Shown piece after piece: positions 39,069 through 48,383 of a stretch of DNA of 64,000 nt. The notes under the pieces were generated by a model. That model was not told the origin of the DNA. It was given only the letters and a program-made list of their open reading frames with translations, and did no database searches. This stretch comes from Pseudomonas petrae (GTDB taxonomy: Bacteria > Pseudomonadota > Gammaproteobacteria > Pseudomonadales > Pseudomonadaceae): positions 248,001-312,000 of the forward strand of contig NZ_JAKJXE010000002.1 in NCBI RefSeq assembly GCF_021728295.1, read 5' to 3'. The position numbers and the translations under genes were made by a program. Positions within the stretch are counted from its first letter, which is position 1. Every line of letters starts with the position of its first letter.

Positions 39069-40274
39069 GTGTCTGATTCTTTGCAGAACCCGCAAGTCGA
39101 TGGTCGGGGGCGCAGCCACTTGGGATTTCTGGCCTTCGTGCTGCTGTGCTTCTTCGCCGCGTCCAGTGCGCCCACGCCGCTCTACCACCTCTATCAACAG
39201 GCGTGGGGCTTTTCCTCGGCGCTGTTGACGGTGATTTTTGCTGTTTACGCCCTGAGCCTGTTGGCCACGCTGCTGGTGTTCGGCTCGCTGTCGGATTACC
39301 TCGGCCGCCGCCCGGTGATATTTATCGGGCTGCTGCTGGAGATCGTCTCGATGCTGCTGTTCATCGCCGCCACCGATGTCAGCTGGCTGATCGTCGCGCG
39401 GGTGCTGCAAGGCGTGGCGACGGGCATCGCCACCAGCGCGTTGGGTGCCGCGATGCTCGACAGCGATGCGCAGCAGGGTCCGCTGCTCAGCAGCATCACG
39501 CCGATGTTCGGCATGGCACTGGGCGCGCTCGGCACCAGTGCGCTGGTGGAATACGCGCCGCTGCCAATGGGCCTCGCCTATGGCTTGCTCCTCGCGGCGT
39601 TCATGGGTCAGGCGGTGTATCTGTTGCGGGTCGCTGAAACGGTGACGCTGCAGCCGGGCGTGATGAAAACCCTGCGGCCGCGGCTCGCCGTACCTGCGCA
39701 GGCGAGGGGGACGTTGTTGCTGGTGCTGCCCGCCGACATCGCCGCCTGGGCACTGGGCGGATTCTTCCTGTCGCTGGCACCGTCGCTGCTGACTGCCGCC
39801 ACCGGTTCGACCTCGGTGCTCAACGGCGGCTTTGCCGTGGCAGCGCTGACCATCAGCGGCGCGATTTCGATTCATAACCTGCGTCTGCGCGCGCCCCGTC
39901 TGGCGTTACTGGTGGGCTGCAGTTTTCTGGCGATCGGGGTTTCAGTGATTCTGGCGGCGGTGAATCTGGGCTGGCTGTGGCTGTTCTTCACCGGAACCGT
40001 GGTGGCGGGGATCGGCTTTGGTGCGAGTTTTCTTGGTGCCATGCGCCTGTTGCTGCCGTTGGCCCACGCCCACGAACGGGGTGCGCTGATGGCGGCCTTT
40101 CTGGCCCTGAGTTATCTGGCGTTCTGCATTCCGGCGCTGGTGGCCGGTGTATCGATCAAAACGGCGGGGCTGGTGACCACCACCAATGTTTACGGTGGGG
40201 TGGTGGTCTTGCTGGCGGTGTCGGCGCTGGCCGGTCTGCTGATTCAGCCAGCCGGGCGGGCCAGGGCCGCCTGA
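39069..40274 (+). CDS. MFS transporter (12-TM)
   Basis: 401-residue major facilitator with about 12 hydrophobic segments; loop 2-3 motif SDYLGRRPVIF. The GTG at 39069 (SDSLQNPQVDGR) follows GGGAGA by eight bases; an earlier GTG at 39045 has no ribosome site. Ends RARAA. Likely efflux carrier under the divergent TetR regulator; substrate unknown. Confidence 0.9.
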   Translation: MSDSLQNPQVDGRGRSHLGFLAFVLLCFFAASSAPTPLYHLYQQAWGFSSALLTVIFAVYALSLLATLLVFGSLSDYLGRRPVIFIGLLLEIVSMLLFIAATDVSWLIVARVLQGVATGIATSALGAAMLDSDAQQGPLLSSITPMFGMALGALGTSALVEYAPLPMGLAYGLLLAAFMGQAVYLLRVAETVTLQPGVMKTLRPRLAVPAQARGTLLLVLPADIAAWALGGFFLSLAPSLLTAATGSTSVLNGGFAVAALTISGAISIHNLRLRAPRLALLVGCSFLAIGVSVILAAVNLGWLWLFFTGTVVAGIGFGASFLGAMRLLLPLAHAHERGALMAAFLALSYLAFCIPALVAGVSIKTAGLVTTTNVYGGVVVLLAVSALAGLLIQPAGRARAA

Positions 40275-40280
40275 TCCGCC

Positions 40281-40721
40281 TTACCGGTTGTGACGCAGAA
40301 TCGAGAAATTCAGTGCCGCCGCCACGGTCAGCCAGACCAGATAGGGGAACAGGATCAGCCCGGTGATCAGGTCCAGCTGGATCCCCAGCATGACCATGGC
40401 GGCAACCACCAGCCACAGCAGGGAGATGATGATCATGCCCGCCATGATCCGGTGGGCGCCGAAGAACACCGGCGTCCACAGCGTATTCAAGGCAATCTGC
40501 GCGGCCCACAACGCCAGCACGGTCTGGCTGCCGGGGATCAGGGTCAGGCGATAACCGGCCCAGGCCAGCAGCAGATAAATCGTCGTCCAGGCCACTGGAA
40601 ACAGCCAGTTGGGCGGGGTGAAACGTGGCTTTTGCAGCGACGCGTACCAGCTGCCCGGTTTGAAGAGGATGCCGGTGCTGGCCGCCGCGCCGCAGGCGAT
40701 GAGGAAGATGTAGAAAGTCAT
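40281..40721 (-). CDS. TspO/MBR-family membrane protein
   Basis: 146-residue five-helix membrane protein of the TspO (translocator/benzodiazepine receptor) family that binds porphyrins. Typical Trp-rich body: SLQKPRFTPPNWLFPVAWTTIYLLLAWAGYRL over residues 29-60, WAAQIALNTLWTPVFFGAHR. ATG at 40721 (MTFYIFLIACGAAAS); the longer frame has no support. Its stop is six bases from that of the MFS gene, tail to tail. Confidence 0.92.
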   Translation of the reverse strand: MTFYIFLIACGAAASTGILFKPGSWYASLQKPRFTPPNWLFPVAWTTIYLLLAWAGYRLTLIPGSQTVLALWAAQIALNTLWTPVFFGAHRIMAGMIIISLLWLVVAAMVMLGIQLDLITGLILFPYLVWLTVAAALNFSILRHNR

Positions 40722-40819
40722 GTGGGGTCCTTTGCTGAAACCATTCGAAGTGCAGGCCGTGGGGCCGTCTCGGCATTGGATACGTCTGCGCCGGAAAAAT
40801 CCGTATGAGCGCACAGAGA

Positions 40820-41755
40820 TTAACCGCGAGCCAGATGTGCCCGTGCCCAACCCTCGGCATCAGTGACCGCAATGCCTTGCTGATCATTGAACGTCTGCGT
40901 CACGTCCCATGCCACGCCGCGCCCCATGGCGAACACTGCGCGGTATTTGCGCAGGTTGTCGTCGGGCATCTCCTCAAGGGCCGCCAGCAACTGCGGCACG
41001 CTGGACGCTCGGCGCTCGAACGTCCGTCCGGTGACGCGCTCAAGCAGATCGGCCAGATCGGCGTAGGTCAGGGTCTCGCCAGCGGTGTACACCACCTGAT
41101 TGATGAAGCGCGGGCTGTGCAGGACGATGGCGGCGGTCAGGGTGCCGATGTCTTCCGGTGTCGTCACCGTGACCGCCGTGTCCAGGCTGCCCAGTGCATT
41201 GACCCGCCCGCCAGGCAGATCAACCACCCCGAACGCCGGATCGAACAGGAAGCTGGTAAACATGCCGGTGGAAATGATCAGCCATTCGGTTCGGGACTGA
41301 GTGCGCAGCAAGTCGCGCACATCCAGTTGCTCGTCGAACAGGTCTTGCGGGCTGCCACGCCCAACCACGTCGTAGTCGACCCCGAACTGCCAGGGGATGT
41401 AGCGTTTGACTCCCGAGGCGAGGGCGGCCTGCGTCAGCTTGCGCTGGGTGCCCCGGCCGGCGCCAAAGCCCACGCAACTGATCACCGTGTCGAAACGGCC
41501 GAGTACCGCAGCAAGTTCATCCACCGAGGCGTCGGCAATGTCAGCCACTTCAATGGCCGCGCCGAGGGACCTGATCGCGGCGATTTCCTTTTGCTTTTCC
41601 GGGGAGGCGCTTTCGACACTGGGCTGGCGCAACAGCACGCTGATGCTCGCCGATTCGTCAGCACGCACGGCCAGGCCGCGCAATACGGCAAGGCCCAGTT
41701 CGCCGGCGCCCAGGACCAGAATGTGTTGTTTGACGTTTGAAATATCAGCCTGCAT
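40820..41755 (-). CDS. NmrA-like NAD(P)-binding oxidoreductase
   Basis: 311 residues of the atypical SDR NmrA/isoflavone-reductase group. Rossmann motif ILVLGAGELGLAVLRGLA at the N-terminus, VISCVGFGAGRGTQRKL, and RYIPWQFGVDYD where classical reductases have the catalytic Lys region. Divergent from an HxlR-type regulator 47 bases away, the usual layout for an HxlR-controlled oxidoreductase induced by quinones or electrophiles. Substrate unknown. Confidence 0.87.
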   Translation of the reverse strand: MQADISNVKQHILVLGAGELGLAVLRGLAVRADESASISVLLRQPSVESASPEKQKEIAAIRSLGAAIEVADIADASVDELAAVLGRFDTVISCVGFGAGRGTQRKLTQAALASGVKRYIPWQFGVDYDVVGRGSPQDLFDEQLDVRDLLRTQSRTEWLIISTGMFTSFLFDPAFGVVDLPGGRVNALGSLDTAVTVTTPEDIGTLTAAIVLHSPRFINQVVYTAGETLTYADLADLLERVTGRTFERRASSVPQLLAALEEMPDDNLRKYRAVFAMGRGVAWDVTQTFNDQQGIAVTDAEGWARAHLARG

Positions 41756-41802
41756 GGTAAGCCCCTGTTTGACGCACTTAACGTGAGGCTGGGGATCTTG
41801 TC

Positions 41803-42252
41803 ATGGACATCGGCGGGCAAAAAGTAGGCACAGTGGTGATACCGAGCGGCCTGGATGCGCAGGACATCGTGCGACGTTCGCAGAATGCCTGTCGTGCGCT
41901 CAGCGACGATGAAGACGGGCTCAAGCGCGATATCCTCGGCCACTCCGGCAACCGGTGGTCACTGGGCGTGGTCCATGCGCTGGGCGTGACCAGCCCGTTG
42001 CGCCACGCCGAGCTGCGGCGCCAGCTGCATGGCGTCACCCAACGCATGCTGACCCACACACTCCGCCAGCTGGAACGCGACGGGCTGATCAGTCGTCATG
42101 ACTTCGGCGAGAAGCCATTGCGCGTCGAGTACGCGCTGACCGAACTGGGCATGGGCTTGCTGGTGCAGATGATTCCGCTGTGGACCTGGGTGGTCGAGCA
42201 GGCGGAAGGCTTTACAGCGGCGCGTCGACGGTACGACGCGGCGATGGTATGA
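41803..42252 (+). CDS. HxlR-family transcriptional regulator
   Basis: 149-residue winged-helix HxlR/MarR-like regulator: HSGNRWSLGVVHALGVTSPLRHAELRRQLHGVTQRMLTHTLRQLERDGLISR over residues 46-97, then DFGEKPLRVEYALTELG. Unlike many HxlR proteins it has only one clear N-terminal Cys (RNACRALSD). Divergent from the NmrA-like gene, which it probably controls. Its stop lies in a triple 12-base repeat. Confidence 0.9.
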   Translation: MDIGGQKVGTVVIPSGLDAQDIVRRSQNACRALSDDEDGLKRDILGHSGNRWSLGVVHALGVTSPLRHAELRRQLHGVTQRMLTHTLRQLERDGLISRHDFGEKPLRVEYALTELGMGLLVQMIPLWTWVVEQAEGFTAARRRYDAAMV

Positions 42253-42283
42253 CGCAACGTATGACGCAACGTATGACGCAACG
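42248..42283 (+). repeat. Three tandem 12-base repeats
   Basis: TATGACGCAACG repeated three times without error, beginning inside the HxlR stop codon and followed by a partial fourth copy. Possible slippage site; repeats add TGA stops in the same frame. Confidence 0.9.
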
Positions 42284-42337
42284 GTATGACACCGCACCGG
42301 TGTGACGTGCCAGCGAGGGAGACGGCGAGCAGTCCGG

Positions 42338-42586
42338 TCAGGATTGATCCGCCAGTTGGCCAAGACGTTCTTGCACGGCGTCGTCGAAGATCATGTAAAG
42401 CGTTTCTACATCTGCCGGGCGCAGACGTTTGCTGGTCTCCAGGCTAAGGATGAAACTGATCTCCATGGCGGCCTCGCGTTCGAGGTCTTCCCTGGTGGTG
42501 GCGGCGTTCAACGCGCGCACCAGATCATCGATCGGGCCTTGGATGGGTTTGGGAAGCCGAAGTGCAGCGATTCGCTCTTGGGGCAT
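42338..42586 (-). CDS. Hypothetical protein (82 aa)
   Basis: 82 residues, MPQERIAALRLPKPIQGPIDDL to QERLGQLADQS. Predicted mostly alpha-helical and acidic; codon use fits the host. It lies 87 bases downstream of the KaiC-linked histidine kinase in the same orientation. No domain recognised. Confidence 0.65.
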   Translation of the reverse strand: MPQERIAALRLPKPIQGPIDDLVRALNAATTREDLEREAAMEISFILSLETSKRLRPADVETLYMIFDDAVQERLGQLADQS

Positions 42587-42673
42587 TGCTCAGTCCTGGG
42601 GGTGTCGGGTTTTGCGGCGAACCGAAAGGCGTAAAGCCCTGGAGCCTGGGATCGGGGGCGTATTGTGGCCGAG

Positions 42674-43696
42674 TTACGACGCAGATCCCACCAGCGGAAA
42701 CAAAATAGTGAAATGACAGCCCTTGCCTGTGCCCTCGCTGTGGGCGGTAACGCTGCCGCCATGGGCTTCCACCAGTTGCCGAACCACGGTCAGACCGATG
42801 CCAAGGCCCGAGCCATTGAAGCCGATGGCCTGGGTGTCCTGCACATAAGCATCGAAGATCACCGGCAATGCCTGGGCTGAAATGCCGATGCCGTTGTCGG
42901 AGATGACGACCTTCAAGCCTTCGGCAACCGCCTCGGCGCACAGCGCGATCTTGCCGCCGCACGGCGTGTATTTGGCCGAGTTGGTCAGCACGTTGGTGAA
43001 AATCTGCACGATCCTGATGCGGTCGCCGTTGACCGACATGGGCGTGTCGGGAAGGCTCACGTCCATATGCAGGTTTTTCTTGTGCATCATCGGTGCGCAG
43101 GCTTCAACGGCCTCCTGGATGATCTCGAGGATGTCCACCTCGGCGCAGGTCAGACGCAATTTGCCGCTGCTCGCCCGGGCGACATCGAGCAAGTCTTCGA
43201 CCATGCGCGACAAATGCTGCACCTGGCCCTCGATCATCGCGCGCATTTCCGGCAGTTTGTCGCTGGAAGCGCGCACCATGCGCTCGGCGATCAGGCTGAT
43301 CGGCGTCAGGGGGTTGCGCATTTCATGGGCGACCGACGCCATGGCCGTGCGTTGCTGAGACAGGGCCAGTTCGGCCTGTGCCTGCAGCGTTTGCGCGTGG
43401 AGCGCGGAGATCACCAGATGCTGGTTGGCTTCGCGCAGCTCCTGAGAGCCGTCGGCGTGTGCACTGGCAGCGGGTGCTTGCGCCTGCGCCGCCAACGCCG
43501 CCAGCACCAGTTTCTGATTGGCTTCCACCAGCAATTCAATGTGCAGGCCAATGCCGGCAGAGGCTTCAGCCTCAAACAGCTCTCGGCGCAGGGACGCCAG
43601 GTGCGCCAGGACCTGTTTCTTGTTTTGAGCGAGCAGCTCGAATTCGCGGTCGGCGTCTGCGCCCCCGGCTTCGTCCTTGCCGTGGAACTCACTCAT
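42674..43696 (-). CDS. Soluble sensor histidine kinase linked to KaiC-like protein
   Basis: 340 residues with no membrane segment. The N-terminal helical part carries two copies of a short motif, EANQKLVLAALAAQ (about 58-71) and EANQHLVISALHAQ (about 89-102). The HisKA H-box follows, ASVAHEMRNPLTPI with phospho-acceptor His124, then HATPase with N box NVLTNSAKYTP, G1 ISDNGIGIS and G2 GSGLGIGLTVV. It overlaps the KaiC-like gene by eight bases, so the kinase probably takes its input from that ATPase. No partner response regulator is adjacent. Confidence 0.91.
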   Translation of the reverse strand: MSEFHGKDEAGGADADREFELLAQNKKQVLAHLASLRRELFEAEASAGIGLHIELLVEANQKLVLAALAAQAQAPAASAHADGSQELREANQHLVISALHAQTLQAQAELALSQQRTAMASVAHEMRNPLTPISLIAERMVRASSDKLPEMRAMIEGQVQHLSRMVEDLLDVARASSGKLRLTCAEVDILEIIQEAVEACAPMMHKKNLHMDVSLPDTPMSVNGDRIRIVQIFTNVLTNSAKYTPCGGKIALCAEAVAEGLKVVISDNGIGISAQALPVIFDAYVQDTQAIGFNGSGLGIGLTVVRQLVEAHGGSVTAHSEGTGKGCHFTILFPLVGSAS

Positions 43697-45191
43697 GAAA
43701 ACCTGCTCGCCGGACGTCCTCTCCAGCGCCGGTAAACCCTGGCGTCAGGCGCGTCGGGCGCCCGCCCAACAGCCCTTCCTGATTGTGCGGGCGGGTGCCT
43801 ATCTGCAAGCCGTTGTCGTCAATACTGTACAGCCGCAACTCGTCCGAGTGAGCGCTGGCCCGGACCTTGACCACCGCCATGATGCGCTGCAAGCGGCTGT
43901 CGAGCTCAATGTAGCGCTGGACGATGATGGCATCGGTAAGAAAGGCCGTGCCGTAAGGGCTGAAGCGCAGATCCGTGTAGCGGTCTTCCAGTTCCGAGGT
44001 CATCAACACACTGACCCCGGTGCTGGTCAACGCATTGACCATGCGCGACAGGGATTCGCGGAAGTCTTCGCGAAACGCAGGGGCCACGGCCAGTTCGAAC
44101 CCGGACAGCGAGTCAATGACCACCCGCGTCGCGTCCAGCCTGCGAATTTCGCTGAGCAACTGCTGAACGATCTCATCGATGGACAGGTCCGGCACGCGTC
44201 GGTCGACGACACCCACTTTGTCCATTTGCACCAGTCGCGTGAGTGCGGCGTTACGCAAATGATTGGGTCGCTGCTCGAAGACCGCGATCACGCCCGTTTC
44301 GCCGTTGCGCGCACCCTCTTCGAGAAAGGCCGCCGCCAGCATGCTCTTGCCGGAGCCTGAAGGACCGGCCACCAGCAATGAATAGCCCTGGGGCAGGCCG
44401 CCGCCGAGCATGTCGTCCAGGTGAGGCACGCCCATCTTCAGCCGCTGCTGCGGGCTGCCGTGGATGGGCTCGGCGCGATCCTGAAGAGTGACCGAGGCCG
44501 GCGGAAACACCGTAATGCCCGAGTCGGCGATGCGGAAGGTATGCAGCCCGGGCAGCGTTGGCTGGCCGCGCATCTTCATGATCTCCATCTTGCGCACCAT
44601 GGAGTTGCGCTGAACGCTCTGGCGCAGCCAGATCAGCCCATCGGCGACGGTGAAGACCGGGTTGCTGTCGAGTTCGTTGAAATACTCGCCCAGCAGGAAG
44701 GTCGTCGCCTGCCAAGTGGTCATCAACATGCCCAGCTGTTGCACGAACTGCGGCAGGTTGTTGTTGGGGCTGCCGCCGCTTTCGCTGGCCAGCACGACAG
44801 AGCGGAACGAGTCGACGAACACCAGGGCGGGGGTGTGGGTTTCCACTTCGGCGACGATGCGCCGCAAGACTTCATCCAGGTCACCGGCGAGGGCGTCGTC
44901 CGCCAGATTGACGTAGCGGATCGAGCGGTTCACCGCTTCTTCGTCGAAAAAGCTGAACTGCTGCTGGTAGCGCAGCATTTTCAGCGGCGGCTCGCCAAGC
45001 ACCGTGAAGAAAATCGCCGGACGCTCCGGCGTCGCCAATGCGAACATCATCTGATGGGCCAGCGTGGTCTTGCCGCAGCCTGGCGGGCCGGCGATGAGGT
45101 TGAAGGAAAACTCCGGCAGGCCGCCACCCAGAATCTCGTCGAATCCCGGTACGCCTGTTGCCAGACGGTTGATTGTGACTTTGGTACTCAT
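43689..45191 (-). CDS. KaiC-like double-domain ATPase
   Basis: 500 residues with two RecA/KaiC domains. First Walker A GPPGCGKTTLAHQ (about 35-47), Walker B PALVFVDSFRSVV; second Walker A GPSGSGKSMLAAAF, Walker B TRVVIDSLSGFEL. KaiC homologues outside cyanobacteria lack KaiA and act in stress or signalling circuits with histidine kinases. Start at 45191 (MSTKVTINRLATGVPGFDEI), where the ATG overlaps the upstream stop by four bases. Middle gene of a three-gene operon. Confidence 0.92.
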   Translation of the reverse strand: MSTKVTINRLATGVPGFDEILGGGLPEFSFNLIAGPPGCGKTTLAHQMMFALATPERPAIFFTVLGEPPLKMLRYQQQFSFFDEEAVNRSIRYVNLADDALAGDLDEVLRRIVAEVETHTPALVFVDSFRSVVLASESGGSPNNNLPQFVQQLGMLMTTWQATTFLLGEYFNELDSNPVFTVADGLIWLRQSVQRNSMVRKMEIMKMRGQPTLPGLHTFRIADSGITVFPPASVTLQDRAEPIHGSPQQRLKMGVPHLDDMLGGGLPQGYSLLVAGPSGSGKSMLAAAFLEEGARNGETGVIAVFEQRPNHLRNAALTRLVQMDKVGVVDRRVPDLSIDEIVQQLLSEIRRLDATRVVIDSLSGFELAVAPAFREDFRESLSRMVNALTSTGVSVLMTSELEDRYTDLRFSPYGTAFLTDAIIVQRYIELDSRLQRIMAVVKVRASAHSDELRLYSIDDNGLQIGTRPHNQEGLLGGRPTRLTPGFTGAGEDVRRAGFHE

Positions 45192-45622
45192 CGTGAAGTG
45201 TCCTGGGCAGGCGGGCCGCTGAAAGAATGTTCCCACACGTCCAGCAGCAGTCGTGCAGCGAGTAATGGGCCGATCAGAGTGGCAAGTAACGTGTAAAAGG
45301 TGTTCAGAACTTCCTGGCTGAAAAAGAGCGCGTCGTCTATCGATTGTTCGGCCAGTAACGCTCTCAATTCTTGAATATCCATGCCCACCACCAGCAGCGT
45401 ATAGGGGACCCCAAGCAGCGGGTGCTTCGACATGCAGAGGTGAAGGCTGCGGCGATGCAGGGCGGCAACACCTTTAGGACCGATGATGGGAGTCAGGGAG
45501 ATATTAATGTCCTCGAACATCGAGGTAATGGCTTCAGCGACCTGAGAAACTTCAGCGCTGCCGTTTACCCGACGGGCCAGGCATGCAGCGATTCGCTGGC
45601 CTGCTTCGCTTTCAGTAAACAT
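45188..45622 (-). CDS. Hypothetical protein in KaiC operon (144 aa)
   Basis: 144 residues, MFTESEAGQRIAACLARRVNG onward. Predicted alpha/beta or helical; IIGPKGVAALHRRSLHLC and LLVVGMDIQELRALLAEQS are its most distinctive stretches. It is the first gene of the operon and overlaps the KaiC-like gene by four bases (ATGA). The ATG at 45622 is preferred to an upstream frame to 45685. No known family recognised; by position it may be a KaiC partner or phosphatase-like regulator, which is inference only. Confidence 0.75.
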   Translation of the reverse strand: MFTESEAGQRIAACLARRVNGSAEVSQVAEAITSMFEDINISLTPIIGPKGVAALHRRSLHLCMSKHPLLGVPYTLLVVGMDIQELRALLAEQSIDDALFFSQEVLNTFYTLLATLIGPLLAARLLLDVWEHSFSGPPAQDTSR

Positions 45623-46109
45623 GGGATTAAGTTCTGGTAGGTGTCGGTGGATACTACACCTTCTCGCCAGACCGAACGGAAGCATTTAGTGCACGGCGCT
45701 TTAAATGGGTAGTCGGCACGCCTGTCTCCCGGACATGAGTCCAAGCGCTCTGGAAGCCGTGAGATTCAATGTGATCCTGAGTCTGATTGTTAACAATAAA
45801 CGGTTAGTTCTTTTCCGATGCCTGGCTTTAACGGCAGCCACTTCTGCGTGCCCGTGCGCCATTTGTCAAATAGTCATCACGGCACCGTATCCATATGAGG
45901 TAGGAACGTTAAAGTTCCTTAATAACTATTCAAGTGAGTGAGTCGGTAGGGAAGTTGTTGTAGCGCGGGCGAGTGCTCGTTGCTTGATGGCGAATAAGTA
46001 AGGGCGAAAACAATCAACTGAATTGTTTATAGATGCGTTCGGATATCAAAAGCGCGTTTCGATGTGCTGACAGTTCGCCCCCTCTTTGCAAGGGGGCGAT
46101 CGCTTGTAT
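45623..46109. other. Intergenic region, no gene seen
   Basis: 487 bases of lower G+C. Holds an inverted repeat AGGAAC-GTTAAA-GTTCCT at 45902-45919 and the hairpin at 46076-46098. Must contain the promoter of the KaiC operon on the minus strand. Confidence 0.6.
46076..46098 (-). terminator. Hairpin after the aldo/keto reductase gene
   Basis: CGCCCCCT and AGGGGGCG, a perfect 8-base GC-rich stem with a 7-base loop, 11 bases past the reductase stop. There is no T-run, so it is a weak or 3'-protecting terminator. Confidence 0.5.
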
Positions 46110-47174
46110 TTATTTCCGCAGCGTGGCGCCGCCGAATATCAGTTGCTGAACCATCGGCTGGTTGACGAAACGGGCCGGGAATATCGGCTCCGGCGTGCTG
46201 GCTCGGTCCAGCCGGGCAATCTGTTCAGCATCAAGGTGCAAAGCGAGGGCGCCCAGGTTGTCCTGGGCCTGGGCCAGCGTTCTCGCCCCCATGACCGGCG
46301 CGACGACGGCCGGGTTCAGCAGTGTCCACGCCAGAGCCACCTGGGAGGGCGTGGCGCCTATGTCATGGGCGACGTCGACCACGGTGCTGGCGATCTGCAA
46401 GGCGCGTTCATTCATATGGCCCGACGAGCTGATCACGCCCTTGCGGGTCGGGGATACGCCGGCTTCGCTCGCTTGCTGCAAATCTTCCCGGGTGTATTTG
46501 CCGGTCAGAATGCCGCCGCCCAACGGCGACCACGGCAACACGCCAAGGCCCATCGCCTGGGCCATGGGCATCAGCTCATGCTCGACACTGCGTTCGACCA
46601 GGCTGTATTCGATTTGCAGCGCCACCAGCGGCGCCCAGCCCCTGAGGGTGGCAAGAGTCTGCAGCTCGGCGACTTTCCACGCCGGGGTGTTGCAGATGCC
46701 GAGGTAAAGCACCTTGCCGGCGCGCACCAGATCATCCAGCGCACGCATGACTTCTTCGGCAGACGTGGTGAAATCCCACGCATGCAGATAGAGCAGTTCG
46801 ATGCGATCGGTGTCCAGCTGCTTCAAGCTGGTCTCCACCGAACGGGTGAGATTCATCCGGTGATTGCCGCCGGAGTTGGGATCGCCCGGGTCGCGGGCCA
46901 TGGTGTACTTGGTGGCGACCACCAGACGGTCACGTTTGTGCTTGAGAAACTGACCGAGGATGCGCTCGGACGCGCCGTTGGTGTAGTTGACCGCGGTGTC
47001 GATGAAGTTGCCGCCGTGGTCAACGTAGGTGTCGAAAATCTGCCGGGCCTCGGCTTCATCGGAACCCCAGCCCCAGTCGGAGCCGAAGGTCATGGTGCCG
47101 AGGGAGAGGGGCGAGACGCGCATACCCGATCGTCCGAGCAGGCGGTAGTGGTCGAGTGCGTTGAGAGTGGGCAT
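46110..47174 (-). CDS. Aldo/keto reductase
   Basis: 354-residue TIM-barrel NADPH reductase. Signature GRSGMRVSPLSLGTMTFG; catalytic tetrad Asp in NFIDTAVNYTNG, Tyr in the same stretch, Lys in LVVATKYTMA and His in ELLYLHAWD. ATG at 47174 (MPTLNALDHYRLLG). Divergent from an AraC-type regulator, the common arrangement for an AKR under AraC control. Confidence 0.93.
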   Translation of the reverse strand: MPTLNALDHYRLLGRSGMRVSPLSLGTMTFGSDWGWGSDEAEARQIFDTYVDHGGNFIDTAVNYTNGASERILGQFLKHKRDRLVVATKYTMARDPGDPNSGGNHRMNLTRSVETSLKQLDTDRIELLYLHAWDFTTSAEEVMRALDDLVRAGKVLYLGICNTPAWKVAELQTLATLRGWAPLVALQIEYSLVERSVEHELMPMAQAMGLGVLPWSPLGGGILTGKYTREDLQQASEAGVSPTRKGVISSSGHMNERALQIASTVVDVAHDIGATPSQVALAWTLLNPAVVAPVMGARTLAQAQDNLGALALHLDAEQIARLDRASTPEPIFPARFVNQPMVQQLIFGGATLRK

Positions 47175-47335
47175 GATGGCTTCCTTGATTGGTGGGTGCG
47201 AAGGCTTCAAGGCCTCAGTCTGCCGAATACGGTGAACCAGCCCGTAGCCGGATCGTCCCGCGCTCTTGCACGATTATCCGGGCCGACGGTTCTTCGTCTT
47301 CCTTTGCACCTTCACTTACCAACAGGGGAGCGACC

Positions 47336-48235
47336 ATGACCTCGTTGCAAACACTGGTTGATCTCATCAGCCGCCATGCATCGGTGGACGGCCTGCATCC
47401 GACCGCCATTCCGGGCGTAAGCCTGGCGCGCGCCGCTGCGCCGACCCTGCCGATGCCGGTGGTCTACGAACCGACGCTGTGCCTGATCGCCCAGGGTCGC
47501 AAGCGCGTGATCGCCGGCGGCAGGTCCTATGTCTATGACGCCGCCAGCTATTTGGTGGCCTCCATCGACATTCCGGTCATGGGCTCGGTGATCGAAGCCA
47601 GCGAGCGCGAGCCGTATCTGTGCCTGGTGCTCAACCTGGACATGACCGCCCTGAGCGACCTGGCGCTGCGACACCCGGCCCCCGCCGACCGAAGCGCCTT
47701 GCCGGCGGCCGGTATCGAACTCAACGACACCAGCCCCGAGCTGTTTGACGCAGCGGCGCGGCTTGCCCGGCTGCTGGACACGCCCGAGCACATCGGCGAA
47801 CTCGCCCCGCTGGCTGTTCGCGAGATTCTCTACCGGTTGCTGACCGGCAGCGGCCACGCCGTGCTCCGGCAACTGGCCAACGCTGACAGCCGTCTTCGGC
47901 AGATTGCCAAGGCCATCGCCTGGCTGCGGGGTCATTACACAGAACGTTGCCGGATCGAAGACCTTGCCGACGTGGCTGGCATGAGCCGCTCGACCTTTCA
48001 CACGCACTTCAAAGCGGTGACGGCCATGAGCCCGCTGGCGTTTCGCAGCCAGCTTCGACTGCAGGAAGCGCGACGGCTGATGGTGGCGCACGCCGTTGAT
48101 GCGGCAGGCGCGGGCTACCAAGTGGGGTATGAAAGTCCGTCGCAATTCAGCCGTGATTACCGGCGCCTGTTCGGTGTGCCACCGGCAGAGGATGCGCGAC
48201 GTCTGCGTCGGGAGGCGCCGGTGGAGGTGTCCTGA
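47336..48235 (+). CDS. AraC-family transcriptional regulator
   Basis: 299 residues: N-terminal AraC_N cupin-like domain (VVYEPTLCLIAQGRKRVIAGGRSYVYD … SIDIPVMGSVIEAS) and C-terminal double HTH (IEDLADVAGMSRSTFHTHFKAVTAMSPLAFRSQLRLQEARRLM, second helix in YESPSQFSRDYRRLFG). ATG at 47336 follows AGGGGAG by six bases. Divergent from the aldo/keto reductase, its likely target. Confidence 0.93.
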   Translation: MTSLQTLVDLISRHASVDGLHPTAIPGVSLARAAAPTLPMPVVYEPTLCLIAQGRKRVIAGGRSYVYDAASYLVASIDIPVMGSVIEASEREPYLCLVLNLDMTALSDLALRHPAPADRSALPAAGIELNDTSPELFDAAARLARLLDTPEHIGELAPLAVREILYRLLTGSGHAVLRQLANADSRLRQIAKAIAWLRGHYTERCRIEDLADVAGMSRSTFHTHFKAVTAMSPLAFRSQLRLQEARRLMVAHAVDAAGAGYQVGYESPSQFSRDYRRLFGVPPAEDARRLRREAPVEVS

Positions 48236-48383
48236 GTTGATTCAAGGTTCTCACGTCGAGAGGCTCTGCCCGGGGCGTTCACTGTGTCGCGGGAATGCCC
48301 CGGGTTTGTATCGCTCAAGTTACAAAAGCGTCCGCCGACACCCTGTTCAGGAAGCCTATTACTCACTTGAACAGGGAAGTGCG

